A stretch of DNA of 64,000 nucleotides from Neobacillus citreus (GCF_018343545.2 NZ_JAGYPE020000020.1:16627-80626); one strand, 5' to 3'; shown: positions 33,428 through 43,475, numbered from the stretch's first letter. Numbers and translations: made by a program. The notes: generated from the sequence alone by a model not told the origin.

Positions 33428-35038
33428 GTGAAAAGAAAATGGTTAAATATAGGATTTTTGGTATTGTTAAGTATGATTTTAGCTCTTACAGGATGCTCTT
33501 CCAATCAAACAGCAAAGAAGTCCACAGGGACAACCCAAAATAAATCGAGCGGAGAAAAAGTATTAAAAGTTGCACTGACTAGTGACGCGACACGGTTGGA
33601 TCCTCATTTCAACTCAACAGCATCAGACCTCACAGTAACCCAGCCAATATTCAATGGACTAATTCGCTTTAAACCAGGTACAGTTTCAGGAGAGGAAATT
33701 GAAGGAGATTTAGCGGAGTCATGGGAAACGAATCAGGAAGGAACAATTTGGACTTTTCATCTTCGTAAAGGTGTCCAGTGGCATAACGGATACGGGGAAT
33801 TTACGTCGTCCGATGTAAAGTGGACTTTTGAAAGATTACTAGATCCTAAAACAGGCTCTCCATTTAATTCAGAGTTATCAGTAATAGAAAAAGTTGAAGC
33901 ACCTGATCCTTATACTGCAGTATTTTATTTAAAAAACCCAGATTCTGCATTTCTTCTTCGAATTCTAATGGATGGTTCTGCAGGGGCAATTGTCAAAAAA
34001 GAAGCAATAGAAGCTGCAGGAAAAGATTCGATGGTAAAACCGGTAGGTACTGGACCTTTTATGTTAAAAGAATATAAACAAGGCCAAAAAGTAGTCTTAG
34101 AGAAAAATCCTAAATACTTTCGCGGGGAACCTAAATTGGATCGAATTGAGTACCTAATCATGAGTGACCGAAATGCTATTGATGTGGCATTAGAAAAAGG
34201 CGAAATTCAAATGGCATTAGGTGAGGGTGACCATCTTTGGCTGCAACAAATGGAGAAAAAAACAAATATGGTTTTAGATTTTCCTGAGCCTAATATTTTT
34301 TGGGGACTTTTCTTGAACACAGCAATGAAGCCATTTGACGACATTCAAGTAAGAAAGGCTATTGCACATGCGATTGATATTAAGAAATATGTAAAAGAAG
34401 TATATGGGTCAAGTTCCGCAGGACAGTTAGCTTCGGGCCCAATTCCAAGCAAAATATTCGGGCACACTGATTTGGGGATTTATAAATACGACCCTGAATT
34501 ATCGAAAGAATTATTAGCAAAAGCAGGATATACGAATGGACTCACACTCCCTCCTCAATTTCTGAGCTCTCGGGACACCTATGTTAAATTGATGACTTTT
34601 ATTCAAGAAGAACTTAGAAAAGTGGGAATAAATATGGAGTTAAATAAAGTAGATGTTCCAACATATGGAGCTAATATTCGAAAAGATTTAAATGGTCTTG
34701 TGCTTTATGGTAGATCACCAAAGCCTCATGCTGCTTTCGCGTTGGTAGACCATTATTACGGGCCTTCAACCGTTGGTATGCAAACAGCAAAACTTAATTT
34801 TTCGCACTTTAATAAATCAGACCAATTAATTGAGGCAGCAGGAAAAGAATTAGATACCAATAAAGCGAAGGAAATGTACAAAGAGATTCAAAAACAGATC
34901 ATGGACGACTATGTTGTTGTTCCTTTAGCCCAAACAAAAAGTGTACTTGTACGAAGTAAAAATGTGGTATTAGGATATGACTTTAAAGGTACGATGAGCT
35001 ATTTTTATCCAATTACCGAGACGACAAGCATAAAGTAA
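33428..35038 (+). CDS. ABC transporter solute-binding lipoprotein, peptide/nickel family (SBP_bac_5)
   Basis: Lipoprotein of 536 residues; signal peptide with LTGC lipobox and lipidated Cys23, followed by a Ser/Thr/Lys-rich linker. The family 5 signature lies in LAESWETNQEGTIWTFHLRKGVQWHNG. It binds oligopeptides, nickel chelates or other organic ligands outside the cell and hands them to the permeases encoded next. It starts at GTG 33428, set by GAAGGGGGAG nine bases upstream. The sigma-54 control and catabolic context suggest the ligand is an organic growth substrate rather than a general peptide. Confidence 0.88.
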   Translation: MKRKWLNIGFLVLLSMILALTGCSSNQTAKKSTGTTQNKSSGEKVLKVALTSDATRLDPHFNSTASDLTVTQPIFNGLIRFKPGTVSGEEIEGDLAESWETNQEGTIWTFHLRKGVQWHNGYGEFTSSDVKWTFERLLDPKTGSPFNSELSVIEKVEAPDPYTAVFYLKNPDSAFLLRILMDGSAGAIVKKEAIEAAGKDSMVKPVGTGPFMLKEYKQGQKVVLEKNPKYFRGEPKLDRIEYLIMSDRNAIDVALEKGEIQMALGEGDHLWLQQMEKKTNMVLDFPEPNIFWGLFLNTAMKPFDDIQVRKAIAHAIDIKKYVKEVYGSSSAGQLASGPIPSKIFGHTDLGIYKYDPELSKELLAKAGYTNGLTLPPQFLSSRDTYVKLMTFIQEELRKVGINMELNKVDVPTYGANIRKDLNGLVLYGRSPKPHAAFALVDHYYGPSTVGMQTAKLNFSHFNKSDQLIEAAGKELDTNKAKEMYKEIQKQIMDDYVVVPLAQTKSVLVRSKNVVLGYDFKGTMSYFYPITETTSIK

Positions 35039-35133
35039 CAACGCTCTTACAATAAAAAAGAAGTAGATTTTTTCCTTAACAGAGTTTTAAAATGTAGTAA
35101 TTTCTTAGAAATAGATAATTGGAGGGAGCCTAT

Positions 35134-36069
35134 ATGGTTAAATACCTCATCCGAAGAATTTTAGTCGCCATTCCCACTATGTTTATAACGATTAGTATCA
35201 TATTTTTCGCTCTCCGGGTTCTCCCCGGAGATCCCGCTTTAGCGATTTTGGGAGAAAGTGCCGGTGAAGAAGCACTTCAAAATTTACGTGAACAATTAGG
35301 ACTAAATGTTCCGATCTGGCAGCAATATGTTGTATTTTTATGGGATACCTTGAAGGGGGATTTGGGTGTATCCATTGCTTCAGGTACACCTGTGATGAAT
35401 CTAATCTTTGATAATTTTTGGCACACAATGGTGTTAAGTGTAGTTAGTATTTTTATAGGATGTGTAATTGGTATACCTAGCGGGATTTTATCTGCCCTAA
35501 AACCCAACTCTCTCATAGACAATTTAGTTCGAGTAATATCAATGACTTGGGTCTCAATCCCTCCGTTTTTGTTGGGGATTATCCTCATATTTACACTTTC
35601 ATTAAAGGTAGATTTGTTTCCCTCAATGGGTGAAGGGGAGGGTTTTTGGGGAGTGCTTTCTCATTTGTTTCTTCCTTCCTTAACACTTGGCTTAATTCTT
35701 TCGGGTGTATTAATGAGGTTTTCTAGGGCTAGCATGCTCGAGCAAATCAATCAAGACTATATACGGACCGCAAGAGCAAAAGGAATACCGAAAAGAATCG
35801 TAATCTTTAAGCATGCAATGAGAAACAGTTTAATTCCCGTCATTACAGTCATTGGGTTGGACATAACTGCTCTAATAAGCGGGGCTGTCATTACTGAAAC
35901 GATTTTCAGTCGTCCAGGATTGGGCAGCTTAGCAGTTGGGGCAATATCAACAAGGGATTTTCCAATACTTCAAGGCTGTTTAATATTATTTGCCGTATTG
36001 GTCATAGTTGTTAATTTAATTGTTGACATAAGTTATTCCATTGCAAATCCCAAAATTAGACCTAACTAA
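35134..36069 (+). CDS. ABC transporter permease, DppB/OppB type
   Basis: Inner-membrane permease of 311 residues with six helices. The N-terminal RRILVAIPTMFITISIIFFALRVLPGDPA and the EAA loop EQINQDYIRTARAKGIPKRIVIFKHAMRNSLIP are typical of the DppB/OppB branch. The start is ATG 35134, seven bases behind GGAGGGAG. Second gene of the five-gene importer operon. Confidence 0.92.
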   Translation: MVKYLIRRILVAIPTMFITISIIFFALRVLPGDPALAILGESAGEEALQNLREQLGLNVPIWQQYVVFLWDTLKGDLGVSIASGTPVMNLIFDNFWHTMVLSVVSIFIGCVIGIPSGILSALKPNSLIDNLVRVISMTWVSIPPFLLGIILIFTLSLKVDLFPSMGEGEGFWGVLSHLFLPSLTLGLILSGVLMRFSRASMLEQINQDYIRTARAKGIPKRIVIFKHAMRNSLIPVITVIGLDITALISGAVITETIFSRPGLGSLAVGAISTRDFPILQGCLILFAVLVIVVNLIVDISYSIANPKIRPN

Positions 36070-36105
36070 ATTTTAGTAAAAGGAATGAAGAGAGGAGCTG
36101 ATTAC

Positions 36106-37023
36106 ATGCCCCATTCCTTGGAGAATGATCCAAATCTTCTGGAAAACCCATCTCAATATAAAAAAATAAAAGCTACTAAATCAAAATCAATGGAATGGAA
36201 AACCTTTAGAAAAAACAAACTTGGGATCGTAAGTTTTATTATTCTAATAACGATGTTATTAATTGCCATTGCTGCTCCCATCATAATGCCATATGATCCC
36301 ATTGCCCAGAATGTGGTAAACCGTGCACAAGGACCTTCGTCTTCCCATTGGCTGGGAACAGACCCCTTTGGAAGGGATATTCTAAGCCGCATCATCTTAG
36401 GTTCACAGACTTCTCTTTTCGTTGGCTTTTTATCTGTAGCCATAAGCTCTATTGCTGGCGGTTTCATTGGAATGGTCGCCGCTTATAAAGGTGGATGGAT
36501 TGATGATATTTTAATGAGAATTTTAGAGTCTATTATGATCATTCCAATGCTTTTATTTGGACTTATGGTGCTAGTAGCGCTGGGATCCAGTATGACCACA
36601 TTAATTGTAGTAATTAGTATTGGATTAATCCCTAGTATCGCACGGGTGGCTCGTGGTTCAACAATGGAAGTGAAGGAAAAGGAATATATTAAAGCAGCCA
36701 TTTCCCTTGGCGGCGGGAACTTAAGAATCATGTTGCTGCACATTTTTCCGAATATCTTAGGGCCGCTTCTTGTTATGACCACTTTGAACATGTCAACTTC
36801 TATTCGGATTGAAGCTAGTTTGAGTTTTATCGGGGTCGGTGTTCAACCACCTACACCTGCTTGGGGAAATATGATTCAAGAGGGATTTCAATATATTACG
36901 TCTACACCTGGATTGGTCATTTTCCCTGGTTTAGCACTATTAATTGTGTCAATCGCGTTTAACATATTGGGGGATGCGATTCGTGATGCCTTCGATCCCC
37001 ACATAAAGGTTCAACGCAAATAG
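36106..37023 (+). CDS. ABC transporter permease, DppC/OppC type
   Basis: Permease of 305 residues with an extended cytoplasmic N-terminus (about 40 residues) and six helices. The OppC_N segment WKTFRKNKLGIVSFIILITMLLIAIAAPII, GTDPFGRDILSRI and the EAA loop KEKEYIKAAISLGGGNLRIMLLHIFPNILGPLL are family-typical. The ATG at 36106 follows AGAGGAG. It pairs with the DppB-type permease. Confidence 0.92.
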   Translation: MPHSLENDPNLLENPSQYKKIKATKSKSMEWKTFRKNKLGIVSFIILITMLLIAIAAPIIMPYDPIAQNVVNRAQGPSSSHWLGTDPFGRDILSRIILGSQTSLFVGFLSVAISSIAGGFIGMVAAYKGGWIDDILMRILESIMIIPMLLFGLMVLVALGSSMTTLIVVISIGLIPSIARVARGSTMEVKEKEYIKAAISLGGGNLRIMLLHIFPNILGPLLVMTTLNMSTSIRIEASLSFIGVGVQPPTPAWGNMIQEGFQYITSTPGLVIFPGLALLIVSIAFNILGDAIRDAFDPHIKVQRK

Positions 37024-37032
37024 GGGGTTAAG

Positions 37033-37995
37033 ATGAGCAAGTTATTAGATGTACAAAGTTTAAGTGTAGGCAGACATGATAAAGGTACTTTTAGCCCTAT
37101 TTTAAAGGATGTTAGCTTTTCCATAAACGAAGGAGAATTTGTTGCCATAGTAGGTGAAAGTGGTTGTGGAAAGAGTATGACATCATTGGCCATTATGGGG
37201 CTTATTCCAAAAACACTAAACATAAATTCAGGGAGCATTTATTATAAGGGTAAAGATTTAACAAAAATGTGTGAAAAAGAGATGAATAGAGTTCGTGGAA
37301 AAGATATTACGATGATCTTCCAAGAACCAATGACATCACTTAATCCCTCCTTTACGATAGGAAATCAAATTGCCGAAGTGTATAAATATCATACTGATTT
37401 GAGTAATAGTGAAATAATGGCAAAATCCATAGATGTTCTAGAACAAGTAAAAATCCCGAATGCTAAAGAGAAATTAAAGCTTTACCCCCATGAGTTGTCC
37501 GGCGGAATGCGCCAACGTGTAATGATTTCGATGGCTTTAGCTTGCAATCCAAAGGTGTTAATAGCTGATGAGCCTACTACTGCATTAGATGTTACCATCC
37601 AGGCGCAAATTCTAAGTCTATTATCCGACCTTCAGCGAGATTTGAATATGTCCATCATCATGATTACTCATGATTTAGGAGTAGTAGCGGAAACATGCCA
37701 AAAAGTGATTGTCATGTATGCGGGGCAGGTTATTGAAGAGGCGAGTGTAGAAGACATTTTTGACAAACCTGTTCACCCCTATACGAGAGATTTAATACAA
37801 TCTGTTCCTAAAATAGGACAACGCTCTCAAGAGTTTTATACCATAAAGGGCAGTGTTCCTAATATTGACAACATGCCTAAAGGATGCAGATTCCATCCAC
37901 GCTGCAATGAAGTAATGAAGATTTGTTCCGAAAAAGAACCAGTATTAGAGGGGGTTGGAGAAGGAAGGAGTGTTCGATGTTGGAACAAAATGTAG
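37033..37995 (+). CDS. ABC transporter ATP-binding protein, DppD/OppD type
   Basis: A 320-residue ATPase: Walker A GESGCGKS, signature LSGGMRQRV, Walker [14 protein letters not shown]-loop ITHDLG, and the C-terminal oligopeptide-importer extension with [14 protein letters not shown] cysteines. It is nine bases behind the permease gene and overlaps the next ATPase gene by 19 bases, so the two ATPases are translationally coupled. Confidence 0.93.
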   Translation: MSKLLDVQSLSVGRHDKGTFSPILKDVSFSINEGEFVAIVGESGCGKSMTSLAIMGLIPKTLNINSGSIYYKGKDLTKMCEKEMNRVRGKDITMIFQEPMTSLNPSFTIGNQIAEVYKYHTDLSNSEIMAKSIDVLEQVKIPNAKEKLKLYPHELSGGMRQRVMISMALACNPKVLIADEPTTALDVTIQAQILSLLSDLQRDLNMSIIMITHDLGVVAETCQKVIVMYAGQVIEEASVEDIFDKPVHPYTRDLIQSVPKIGQRSQEFYTIKGSVPNIDNMPKGCRFHPRCNEVMKICSEKEPVLEGVGEGRSVRCWNKM

Positions 37996-38969
37996 TAAAA
38001 ACGGATGTACTTCTAGAAGTAAACGGATTAAAAAAATATTACCCTGTAAAAAAGGGGATGTTTGGTAACTCTGAAAAACAATTAAAAGCAGTAGATGAAG
38101 TATCATTCGATGTAAAACGAGGAGAAACCTTTAGCATCGTTGGTGAATCAGGTTGTGGAAAAAGTACAACGGGAATGTGTCTTCTCCGTTTAATAGATCC
38201 CACATCTGGAGAAGTGCTATTTAATAATGAAAATATTTTAATGAAAAACAAAACTGCAATGAAAGAATTTCGTAAGGAAATTCAAGTAGTTTTTCAAGAT
38301 CCCTATAGTTCTTTAAATCCAAAACATACGGTAAAAAAGATACTGAGTGAACCTTTTATTATTAATAAAACTGTTCCAAGATATGAAATTGAAAATGAGG
38401 TAATAAATCTCCTTAAGCTAGTGGGCTTAGACGAGTACCATATGGAGCGATACCCCCATGAGTTTTCAGGGGGGCAGCGCCAACGAATTGGAATTGCAAG
38501 AGCCTTAGCGCTAAAACCACAGCTTATTGTCTGTGATGAACCCGTTTCAGCATTGGACGTATCGATACAATCCCAAATTTTAAATTTGCTAAAAAAATTA
38601 CAAGAACAATTTAATTTAACTTATATCTTCATTTCTCACGATTTAAGTGTTGTAGAGCAAATCAGTGATCGTGTAGCCGTAATGTATTTAGGAAAAATAG
38701 TAGAAATCGGGACTCGTGATGAGATATTTAACACTCCTAAGCATCCATATACACAGGCTTTATTATCTTCCGTTCCTGTCCCGGATCCTAAAGTTAAAAG
38801 GTTGAAACAAAAAATCATTCTGGAGGGAGATCTTCCGAGCCCAGAAAATCCACCTGCTGGATGTTATTTTTACTCAAGATGTCCAGTTAAAACGGAAAAA
38901 TGTAAAGAAGTATATCCGGATTTGAAGGAAGTCTCTAATCACCACCAAGTTTCGTGCCATTTAATATAG
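37977..38969 (+). CDS. ABC transporter ATP-binding protein, DppF/OppF type
   Basis: A 330-residue ATPase with Walker A GESGCGKS, signature [10 protein letters not shown], Walker [13 protein letters not shown] and the C-terminal cysteine segment [14 protein letters not shown] of oligopeptide importers. The start at 37977 is set by AAGGAAGGAG and overlaps the end of the DppD-type gene. It completes the importer operon. No terminator is obvious after it. Confidence 0.93.
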   Translation: MLEQNVVKTDVLLEVNGLKKYYPVKKGMFGNSEKQLKAVDEVSFDVKRGETFSIVGESGCGKSTTGMCLLRLIDPTSGEVLFNNENILMKNKTAMKEFRKEIQVVFQDPYSSLNPKHTVKKILSEPFIINKTVPRYEIENEVINLLKLVGLDEYHMERYPHEFSGGQRQRIGIARALALKPQLIVCDEPVSALDVSIQSQILNLLKKLQEQFNLTYIFISHDLSVVEQISDRVAVMYLGKIVEIGTRDEIFNTPKHPYTQALLSSVPVPDPKVKRLKQKIILEGDLPSPENPPAGCYFYSRCPVKTEKCKEVYPDLKEVSNHHQVSCHLI

Positions 38970-38986
38970 GGCCTTCCGTGTAACAA

Positions 38987-39009
38987 TAATGAAACGGCAT
39001 GTTTCATTA
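38987..39009. promoter_or_regulatory. Enhancer-like palindrome upstream of sigma-54 promoter P2
   Basis: TAATGAAAC-ggcat-GTTTCATTA, perfect nine-base arms, about 150 bases upstream of the -24 box. Its TGAAAC/GTTTCA halves recur upstream of P3 and P4 in the opposite arrangement. Confidence 0.65.
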
Positions 39010-39146
39010 ATAATACATTCCGATATAAAAATTTCACGATTCCATGGTTAAATTAGCCTTCATTTAATTTTTAAATAACAACAATATAGGTAATATAGCT
39101 AGGTTTTAACTACTATGAGAACATTATCCTAATTAAATAAAGAGGG

Positions 39147-39164
39147 TTGGCACAATAGTTGCAT
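39147..39164 (+). promoter_or_regulatory. Sigma-54 promoter P2
   Basis: TTGGCACAATAGTTGCAT: GG at 39149-39150, GC at 39161-39162, ten bases between; matches the consensus fully. It is 55 bases before the CMD gene. Confidence 0.92.
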
Positions 39165-39216
39165 ATTTAAAAGTTACAAAGGAATGACCTTGAAAAAACA
39201 AAGGAGGATTAAAATT

Positions 39217-39984
39217 TTGGTAAATCAAGAAACAACAAAAACCAGCGAGTTAGTGAATGATCTTGAGGCAGCTTACAAAAAAGACTTGGGATATTGGAAC
39301 TCTACTTTAAGTTATTTAGCGGAAAAAGACCCGGAATTCTTTGAGATTTATAAAAAATTAGTAGCTACTCCCTACAAAAACAACATTCTCGATGCAAAGT
39401 CCAGAGAGTTAATTAATGTGGCATTAAGCTCGGCACCTACTAATTTAAGTAAGGACACATTAAGAATTCACATTGAAAACGCTATTAACCAAGGGGCTAC
39501 GGAACAAGAAATTTTAGAAGTTTTTAAACTTGTCAGTGTACTAGGTATGCATACTTGTGCTGTCGGGGTTCCTATTCTAGTTGAAGAAACAGGCGCATTT
39601 GCAGACGTGAAATTGGATGCACATCAGGAGGAGTTAAAAGAAAAGTTTATTCAAAAGATGGGCTACTGGCATTCATTCCGAGACACGCTCTTATTAAATG
39701 ATGAGCAGTTTTTTGAAGGTTATTATCAATTTCTGACAAACCCTTGGGAAAATGACATTCTAAGTCCGAAATTAAAGGAATTTATTTATATTGCCGTTGA
39801 TATTGCCACTACACATTTATTCGCTGTTGGAACTAGGGTCCATATTCAAAGTGCGTTAAGACAAGGGGCGACATTTGAAGAAATTATGGAAGTTTTAAAA
39901 ATAACAAGTGCTCAAGGTGTTGATACTTTTTATGCGGGAATTCCGATTTTAAGATCGGTGCTAGCTGAAAAGGGGAATAAATAA
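39217..39984 (+). CDS. Carboxymuconolactone decarboxylase (CMD) family protein, two repeats
   Basis: About 255 residues with two CMD-like repeats (about 35-125 and 150-245): SRELINVALSSAPTNLSKDTLRIHIENAINQGATEQEILEVFKLVSVLGMHT and KLKEFIYIAVDIATTHLFAVGTRVHIQSALRQGATFEEIMEVLKITSAQGVDT. No AhpD CxxC pair. I take the TTG at 39217 as the start because AAAGGAGG lies nine bases before it; the ATG at 39184 has no ribosome site. It follows a consensus sigma-54 promoter and heads a unit with a TRAP binding protein and SDRs. A decarboxylase or lactone-related role in the catabolic pathway is inference. Confidence 0.83.
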   Translation: MVNQETTKTSELVNDLEAAYKKDLGYWNSTLSYLAEKDPEFFEIYKKLVATPYKNNILDAKSRELINVALSSAPTNLSKDTLRIHIENAINQGATEQEILEVFKLVSVLGMHTCAVGVPILVEETGAFADVKLDAHQEELKEKFIQKMGYWHSFRDTLLLNDEQFFEGYYQFLTNPWENDILSPKLKEFIYIAVDIATTHLFAVGTRVHIQSALRQGATFEEIMEVLKITSAQGVDTFYAGIPILRSVLAEKGNK

Positions 39985-40008
39985 AACTATTTTATAGGGG
40001 GAAAGCAG

Positions 40009-41094
40009 ATGAAAAAAAGAAATTTGATAATCTCCATTATGTTAATGACAATGCTTGTTTTAGCTGCATGCGGCCAGGCAAAAGAATCCTCAACATCATC
40101 AAAAGACTCCACAAAACAAAGTAAAGAAGTAATAGAAATAAACTACAATGACCTTGCTCCACCTACTCACCCTTATACGAAACAAGTTGCAGAACCTTGG
40201 GCAAAATTTGTTGAAGAGGAGACAAATGGAAGGGTGAGAGTTCATGTTTTTCCAAGCTCAGCATTAGGAAAACCTGATACTGGTTATGATGATATAAGCG
40301 GTGACGTGTTTGATGTGGGGCTATTATATGCAAGTTCTGACAAGAACGATATCTTGTTCCCTTTATCAATTGGAGACTTACCTTTTGCCATTCCTAACTC
40401 TGAAGTTGCGGTAAAAGTTATGAATAAATTTTACGCGAAATTTATGAAAGATACATTTAAAGATGCTGTATGGCTCGGTGCTTCATCTACTGATACAGCC
40501 CAGCTATATACCTCGGATCCTATCGAAACCGTTAAAGATATAAAGAATCGGAAAATAGTCAATAGCCTTTATTCTAGAAATGAATTAATCAAATTGTGGG
40601 GTGCTGCCCCTGTATCAATTGATAATTCACAGTTATATGAATCTGTTGAAAAAGGTATGGCTGATGATATTATCTACAATACAACGGGAGCGATTGGGTT
40701 TAATTTAAATGAAGTTGCCCCATACATGACAAGGATCGATTTAGGGGTTTCTTCCAATGGATTATTCCTAAATGCAAACGTATTCAATAAGATGCCAAAA
40801 GATCTTCAAAAACTATTCGTGGAAAAATTAGGGCCAAAACATCAAGAATTGATGTCAGAACTTTATATGAGCTCAATGCAAAATTCTATTAAAGAATTTG
40901 AAAAACGAGTACAAGATAAGGGAGGAAAAGTGATTACTCCAAGTTCTGACGAATTAAATAAATTTAAAGCCCCAGCTAAAAAGTTGTGGGATAACTGGGT
41001 AACTGAAGCAAATAAAAAGGGCTATCCTGGTGATGAAATGATGAAGTATTTTAAACAGCTGCTTAAGGATGAGGGAGTAGAAATCCCATTTTAA
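40009..41094 (+). CDS. TRAP transporter solute-binding lipoprotein (DctP family)
   Basis: Lipoprotein of 361 residues with LAAC lipobox (Cys21) and a Ser/Lys-rich linker. The DctP core follows: PPTHPYTKQVAEPWAKFVEEETNGRVRVHVFPSSALGKP and the central region with NRKIVNSLYSRNEL where family members carry the carboxylate-binding arginine. It binds an organic acid or keto compound for the TRAP permeases. The matching membrane subunits lie 15 kb further on (56207-58017) in the same cluster. RBS AGGGGGAAAG. It is cotranscribed with the CMD gene 24 bases upstream. Confidence 0.87.
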   Translation: MKKRNLIISIMLMTMLVLAACGQAKESSTSSKDSTKQSKEVIEINYNDLAPPTHPYTKQVAEPWAKFVEEETNGRVRVHVFPSSALGKPDTGYDDISGDVFDVGLLYASSDKNDILFPLSIGDLPFAIPNSEVAVKVMNKFYAKFMKDTFKDAVWLGASSTDTAQLYTSDPIETVKDIKNRKIVNSLYSRNELIKLWGAAPVSIDNSQLYESVEKGMADDIIYNTTGAIGFNLNEVAPYMTRIDLGVSSNGLFLNANVFNKMPKDLQKLFVEKLGPKHQELMSELYMSSMQNSIKEFEKRVQDKGGKVITPSSDELNKFKAPAKKLWDNWVTEANKKGYPGDEMMKYFKQLLKDEGVEIPF

Positions 41095-41133
41095 TAAAAT
41101 AGAATCTATTATGTAAAAAAGTATTTTCTTTCA

Positions 41134-41170
41134 AGACTAGGAATGTTTTCTTCCTAGTCTCCTCTTTTAT
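41134..41170 (+). terminator. Terminator after TRAP binding protein gene
   Basis: AGACTAGGAA and TTCCTAGTCT, loop TGTTTTC, followed by CCTCTTTTATTTATT. Read-through into the SDR genes may still occur. Confidence 0.75.
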
Positions 41171-41215
41171 TTATTAATCTAACCAATTTTTATAGATTGA
41201 AAGGATGATTGAAGC

Positions 41216-41962
41216 ATGTCATTAAAAAGATTAGAAAATAAAATAGCTATGATTACTGGAGCCGGTAATGGAATAGGGAGAGGAACAGCCGTTTTATTCG
41301 CTCAACACGGGGCAAAGGTTGTGATAACGGATATTGACGAGGCAGGGCTTCACGAAACATTGCAGATCATCCATGAGAATGGAGGAGAGGCAATCTCCTT
41401 GAAACTTGATGTTTCCAAAGAAGATGAGTGGAAAGAGGTTATTTCGATTGTAGAGGAACAACTGGGCGGATTAGATATTCTGATGAATAATGCCGGTATC
41501 GGAGGAAGGGTTGGCTTAGCGGAAACCTCTTTGGAAAGATTTGAAAAGGTCCAATCTATAAACTCTACTGGTGTTTTCTTGGGAATGAAATATGGATCTA
41601 ATTTGATAAAAAAGACTGGCGGCGGTTCCATTATTAATACATCATCCATGTACGGAATTGTTGGCAGTCCCAGTAGTACGGCCTATCATGCTTCAAAAGG
41701 GGCTGTAAGACTCATGACCAAATCCGCAGCGCTTGAGCTGGCAAAAGACTTAATCCGAGTGAATTCGATTCATCCTGGTGTAATTGAAACAAATATGTCT
41801 GGAGCGAAAAACGGTGAACATTTCTTAAAAGATAAAACACCTTGGCCTCATTTAGGAGAACCAATCGATATCGCCTATGGTGCCCTTTATTTAGGTTCCG
41901 ACGAGTCCCGCTTTGTAACAGGTACAGAGCTAGTGATAGATGGCGGTTTTACAGCCCAATAA
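41216..41962 (+). CDS. Short-chain dehydrogenase/reductase (SDR), tandem copy 1
   Basis: Classical SDR of 248 residues: cofactor loop ITGAGNGIGRG, NNAG at ILMNNAGIGG, catalytic Ser in NTSSMYG, Tyr-Lys in YHASKGAV, and C-terminal FVTGTELVIDGGF. The acidic residue after the second strand (VVITDIDE) favours NAD over NADP. It would oxidise a secondary alcohol to a ketone or the reverse. The next gene is a close paralogue in the same direction, so the pair arose by tandem duplication. RBS AAAGGATGATTGAAGC. Confidence 0.9.
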   Translation: MSLKRLENKIAMITGAGNGIGRGTAVLFAQHGAKVVITDIDEAGLHETLQIIHENGGEAISLKLDVSKEDEWKEVISIVEEQLGGLDILMNNAGIGGRVGLAETSLERFEKVQSINSTGVFLGMKYGSNLIKKTGGGSIINTSSMYGIVGSPSSTAYHASKGAVRLMTKSAALELAKDLIRVNSIHPGVIETNMSGAKNGEHFLKDKTPWPHLGEPIDIAYGALYLGSDESRFVTGTELVIDGGFTAQ

Positions 41963-42117
41963 TGTATCGAATGGCTGTTTTAGAAAATGGCTCTGTTCAT
42001 ATTCATTGTTGATTTTCGTATAGGTACGAGAATTCATAGGCGGAGAATTTCCGGCTAATGTATAAAGAGGAAGCTTAACAAGCAAATATAAGCGAAGAAG
42101 TTAAGGGGATAGATACG

Positions 42118-42867
42118 ATGACTGCAAAAAGATTAGAAAATAAAGTCGCAATAATTACCGGAGCTGGGAATGGTATTGGCAGAGAGGAAGCCTTATTATT
42201 TGCTAAAAACGGTGCAAAGGTAGTTGTCACCGATATTAACGAAGAAGCACTTCAAGAGACTGTCCAAGCCATCAGAACGCAGGGTGGAGAAGCAATCGGC
42301 ATCAGGCAGGATGTTTCTGTTGAAGAGGATTGGCAAGAAGTCATCTTGAAAGCTGAAGAAGAATTTCGTCAATTGGACATTCTTGTAAACAATGCCGCAA
42401 TTTTGAGCAGAAATGGGTTGGCAGAAACGACAGTGGATGAATTTTTAAAGATACAATCCGTTAACTCGATAGGCACTTTTTTAGGAATGAAATATGCAGC
42501 AGCGTTAATCAAGAAAACGGCAGGTAAGGGATCAATCATCAATACCTCATCTGGATCAGGCTTGGTTGGAACACCAGGGAGTACAGCTTACCATGCATCA
42601 AAGGGTGCCGTTAGGTTAATGACCAAATCTGCCGCGTTGGAGCTGGCTAAGGACTTTATTCGGGTGAATTCCATTCATCCTGGAGTCATTGAAACAGCTA
42701 TGTCGGGCGGCAAAAACGGCAATCACTTTTTGAGTGAAAAAATCCCTATGAAGTGTTTAGGGAAACCGATTGATATTGCCTACGGTGCTCTTTATTTAGC
42801 TTCTGATGAGTCCAGATTTGTAACTGGATCTGAGTTAATCATAGATGGCGGGTATACTGCCCAATAA
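42118..42867 (+). CDS. Short-chain dehydrogenase/reductase (SDR), tandem copy 2
   Basis: A 249-residue classical SDR very like the previous gene: ITGAGNGIGRE, VNNAA, NTSSGSG, YHASKGAV, VIETAMSGGKNG, FVTGSELIIDGGY. The main differences lie in the substrate loop after the catalytic tyrosine (EKIPMKCLGKP versus DKTPWPHLGEP) and around residues 92-150, so the two copies may differ in substrate or stereochemistry. RBS AAGGGGATAG. Confidence 0.9.
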   Translation: MTAKRLENKVAIITGAGNGIGREEALLFAKNGAKVVVTDINEEALQETVQAIRTQGGEAIGIRQDVSVEEDWQEVILKAEEEFRQLDILVNNAAILSRNGLAETTVDEFLKIQSVNSIGTFLGMKYAAALIKKTAGKGSIINTSSGSGLVGTPGSTAYHASKGAVRLMTKSAALELAKDFIRVNSIHPGVIETAMSGGKNGNHFLSEKIPMKCLGKPIDIAYGALYLASDESRFVTGSELIIDGGYTAQ

Positions 42868-43001
42868 AGATAGTTGATAAGGCACTTGTGCTTGTACCCT
42901 AGTTTCTACTTAATTAACATGAGGATGTGGCGATTTCTGCTACCTTAATTCAATAAGGTAAGAGGCAACGGACAATATTAAATGATAATACAAAATTAAG
43001 T

Positions 43002-43046
43002 AAAGGGATACAACTACAATATGAATGGTAGCTGTATCCCTTTGCG
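43002..43046 (+). terminator. Terminator-like hairpin after SDR pair
   Basis: Eleven-base perfect outer stem AAAGGGATACA / TGTATCCCTTT, extended inside by CTAC / GTAG. Confidence 0.65.
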
Positions 43047-43100
43047 TGTTTAAAACTGTACCTAATAAGGGGATAAATTGTAGTTTGATTTATCCCCCTA

Positions 43101-43214
43101 TTTATATTTATTGAAGGTCATGCTGCAATGCCAGCTCAAGCTGAAACGATTATTGCTGAAGGATTAGAAAAAGTAAAAGAAGTTGCAAAGAAATTATCAC
43201 CAGTTGCAGTTTAA
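43101..43214 (+). pseudogene. 3' remnant of an FMN-dependent NADH-azoreductase-like gene
   Basis: An in-frame stretch without start reads FIFIEGHAAMPAQAETI and then AEGLEKVKEVAKKLS before TAA at 43212. The IEGH plus P-x-x-AE pattern with a helical Lys/Glu tail is that of AzoR-type C-termini. The rest of the gene is missing; a hairpin lies where it should continue. It may mark a deletion junction. Confidence 0.45.
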
Positions 43215-43475
43215 TAATGAAATAAATATGAATTAGTGGTCACTTAGAAGGCAAAGTGACCGTTTTATTATCTATACAAAGATTTGGTTGGGTAAAGAGG
43301 CTTTACGTGACTGTATTGGAATCTGGAGTAAGTTCAATTTTGTGATTTTTCTATTGAAATTTCTTAAAATCTCAGCAAATAGGGAGTTATTATAGTAGGA
43401 GGGTGGCCTTAATGGCAAGCCAATTTGATTAAAAAGTTTAAACACAAAGTAAAATTTGAAAAAAAGGTGTGATAG

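Larger units (their letters stand above)
42868..43475. other. Intergenic region with two hairpins and a gene remnant
   Basis: Contains a hairpin AAAGGGATACA / TGTATCCCTTT (43002-43043), a second one GGGGATAAAT / ATTTATCCCC (43069-43097) and an azoreductase-like 3' remnant, listed separately. Otherwise AT-rich. Confidence 0.65.
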
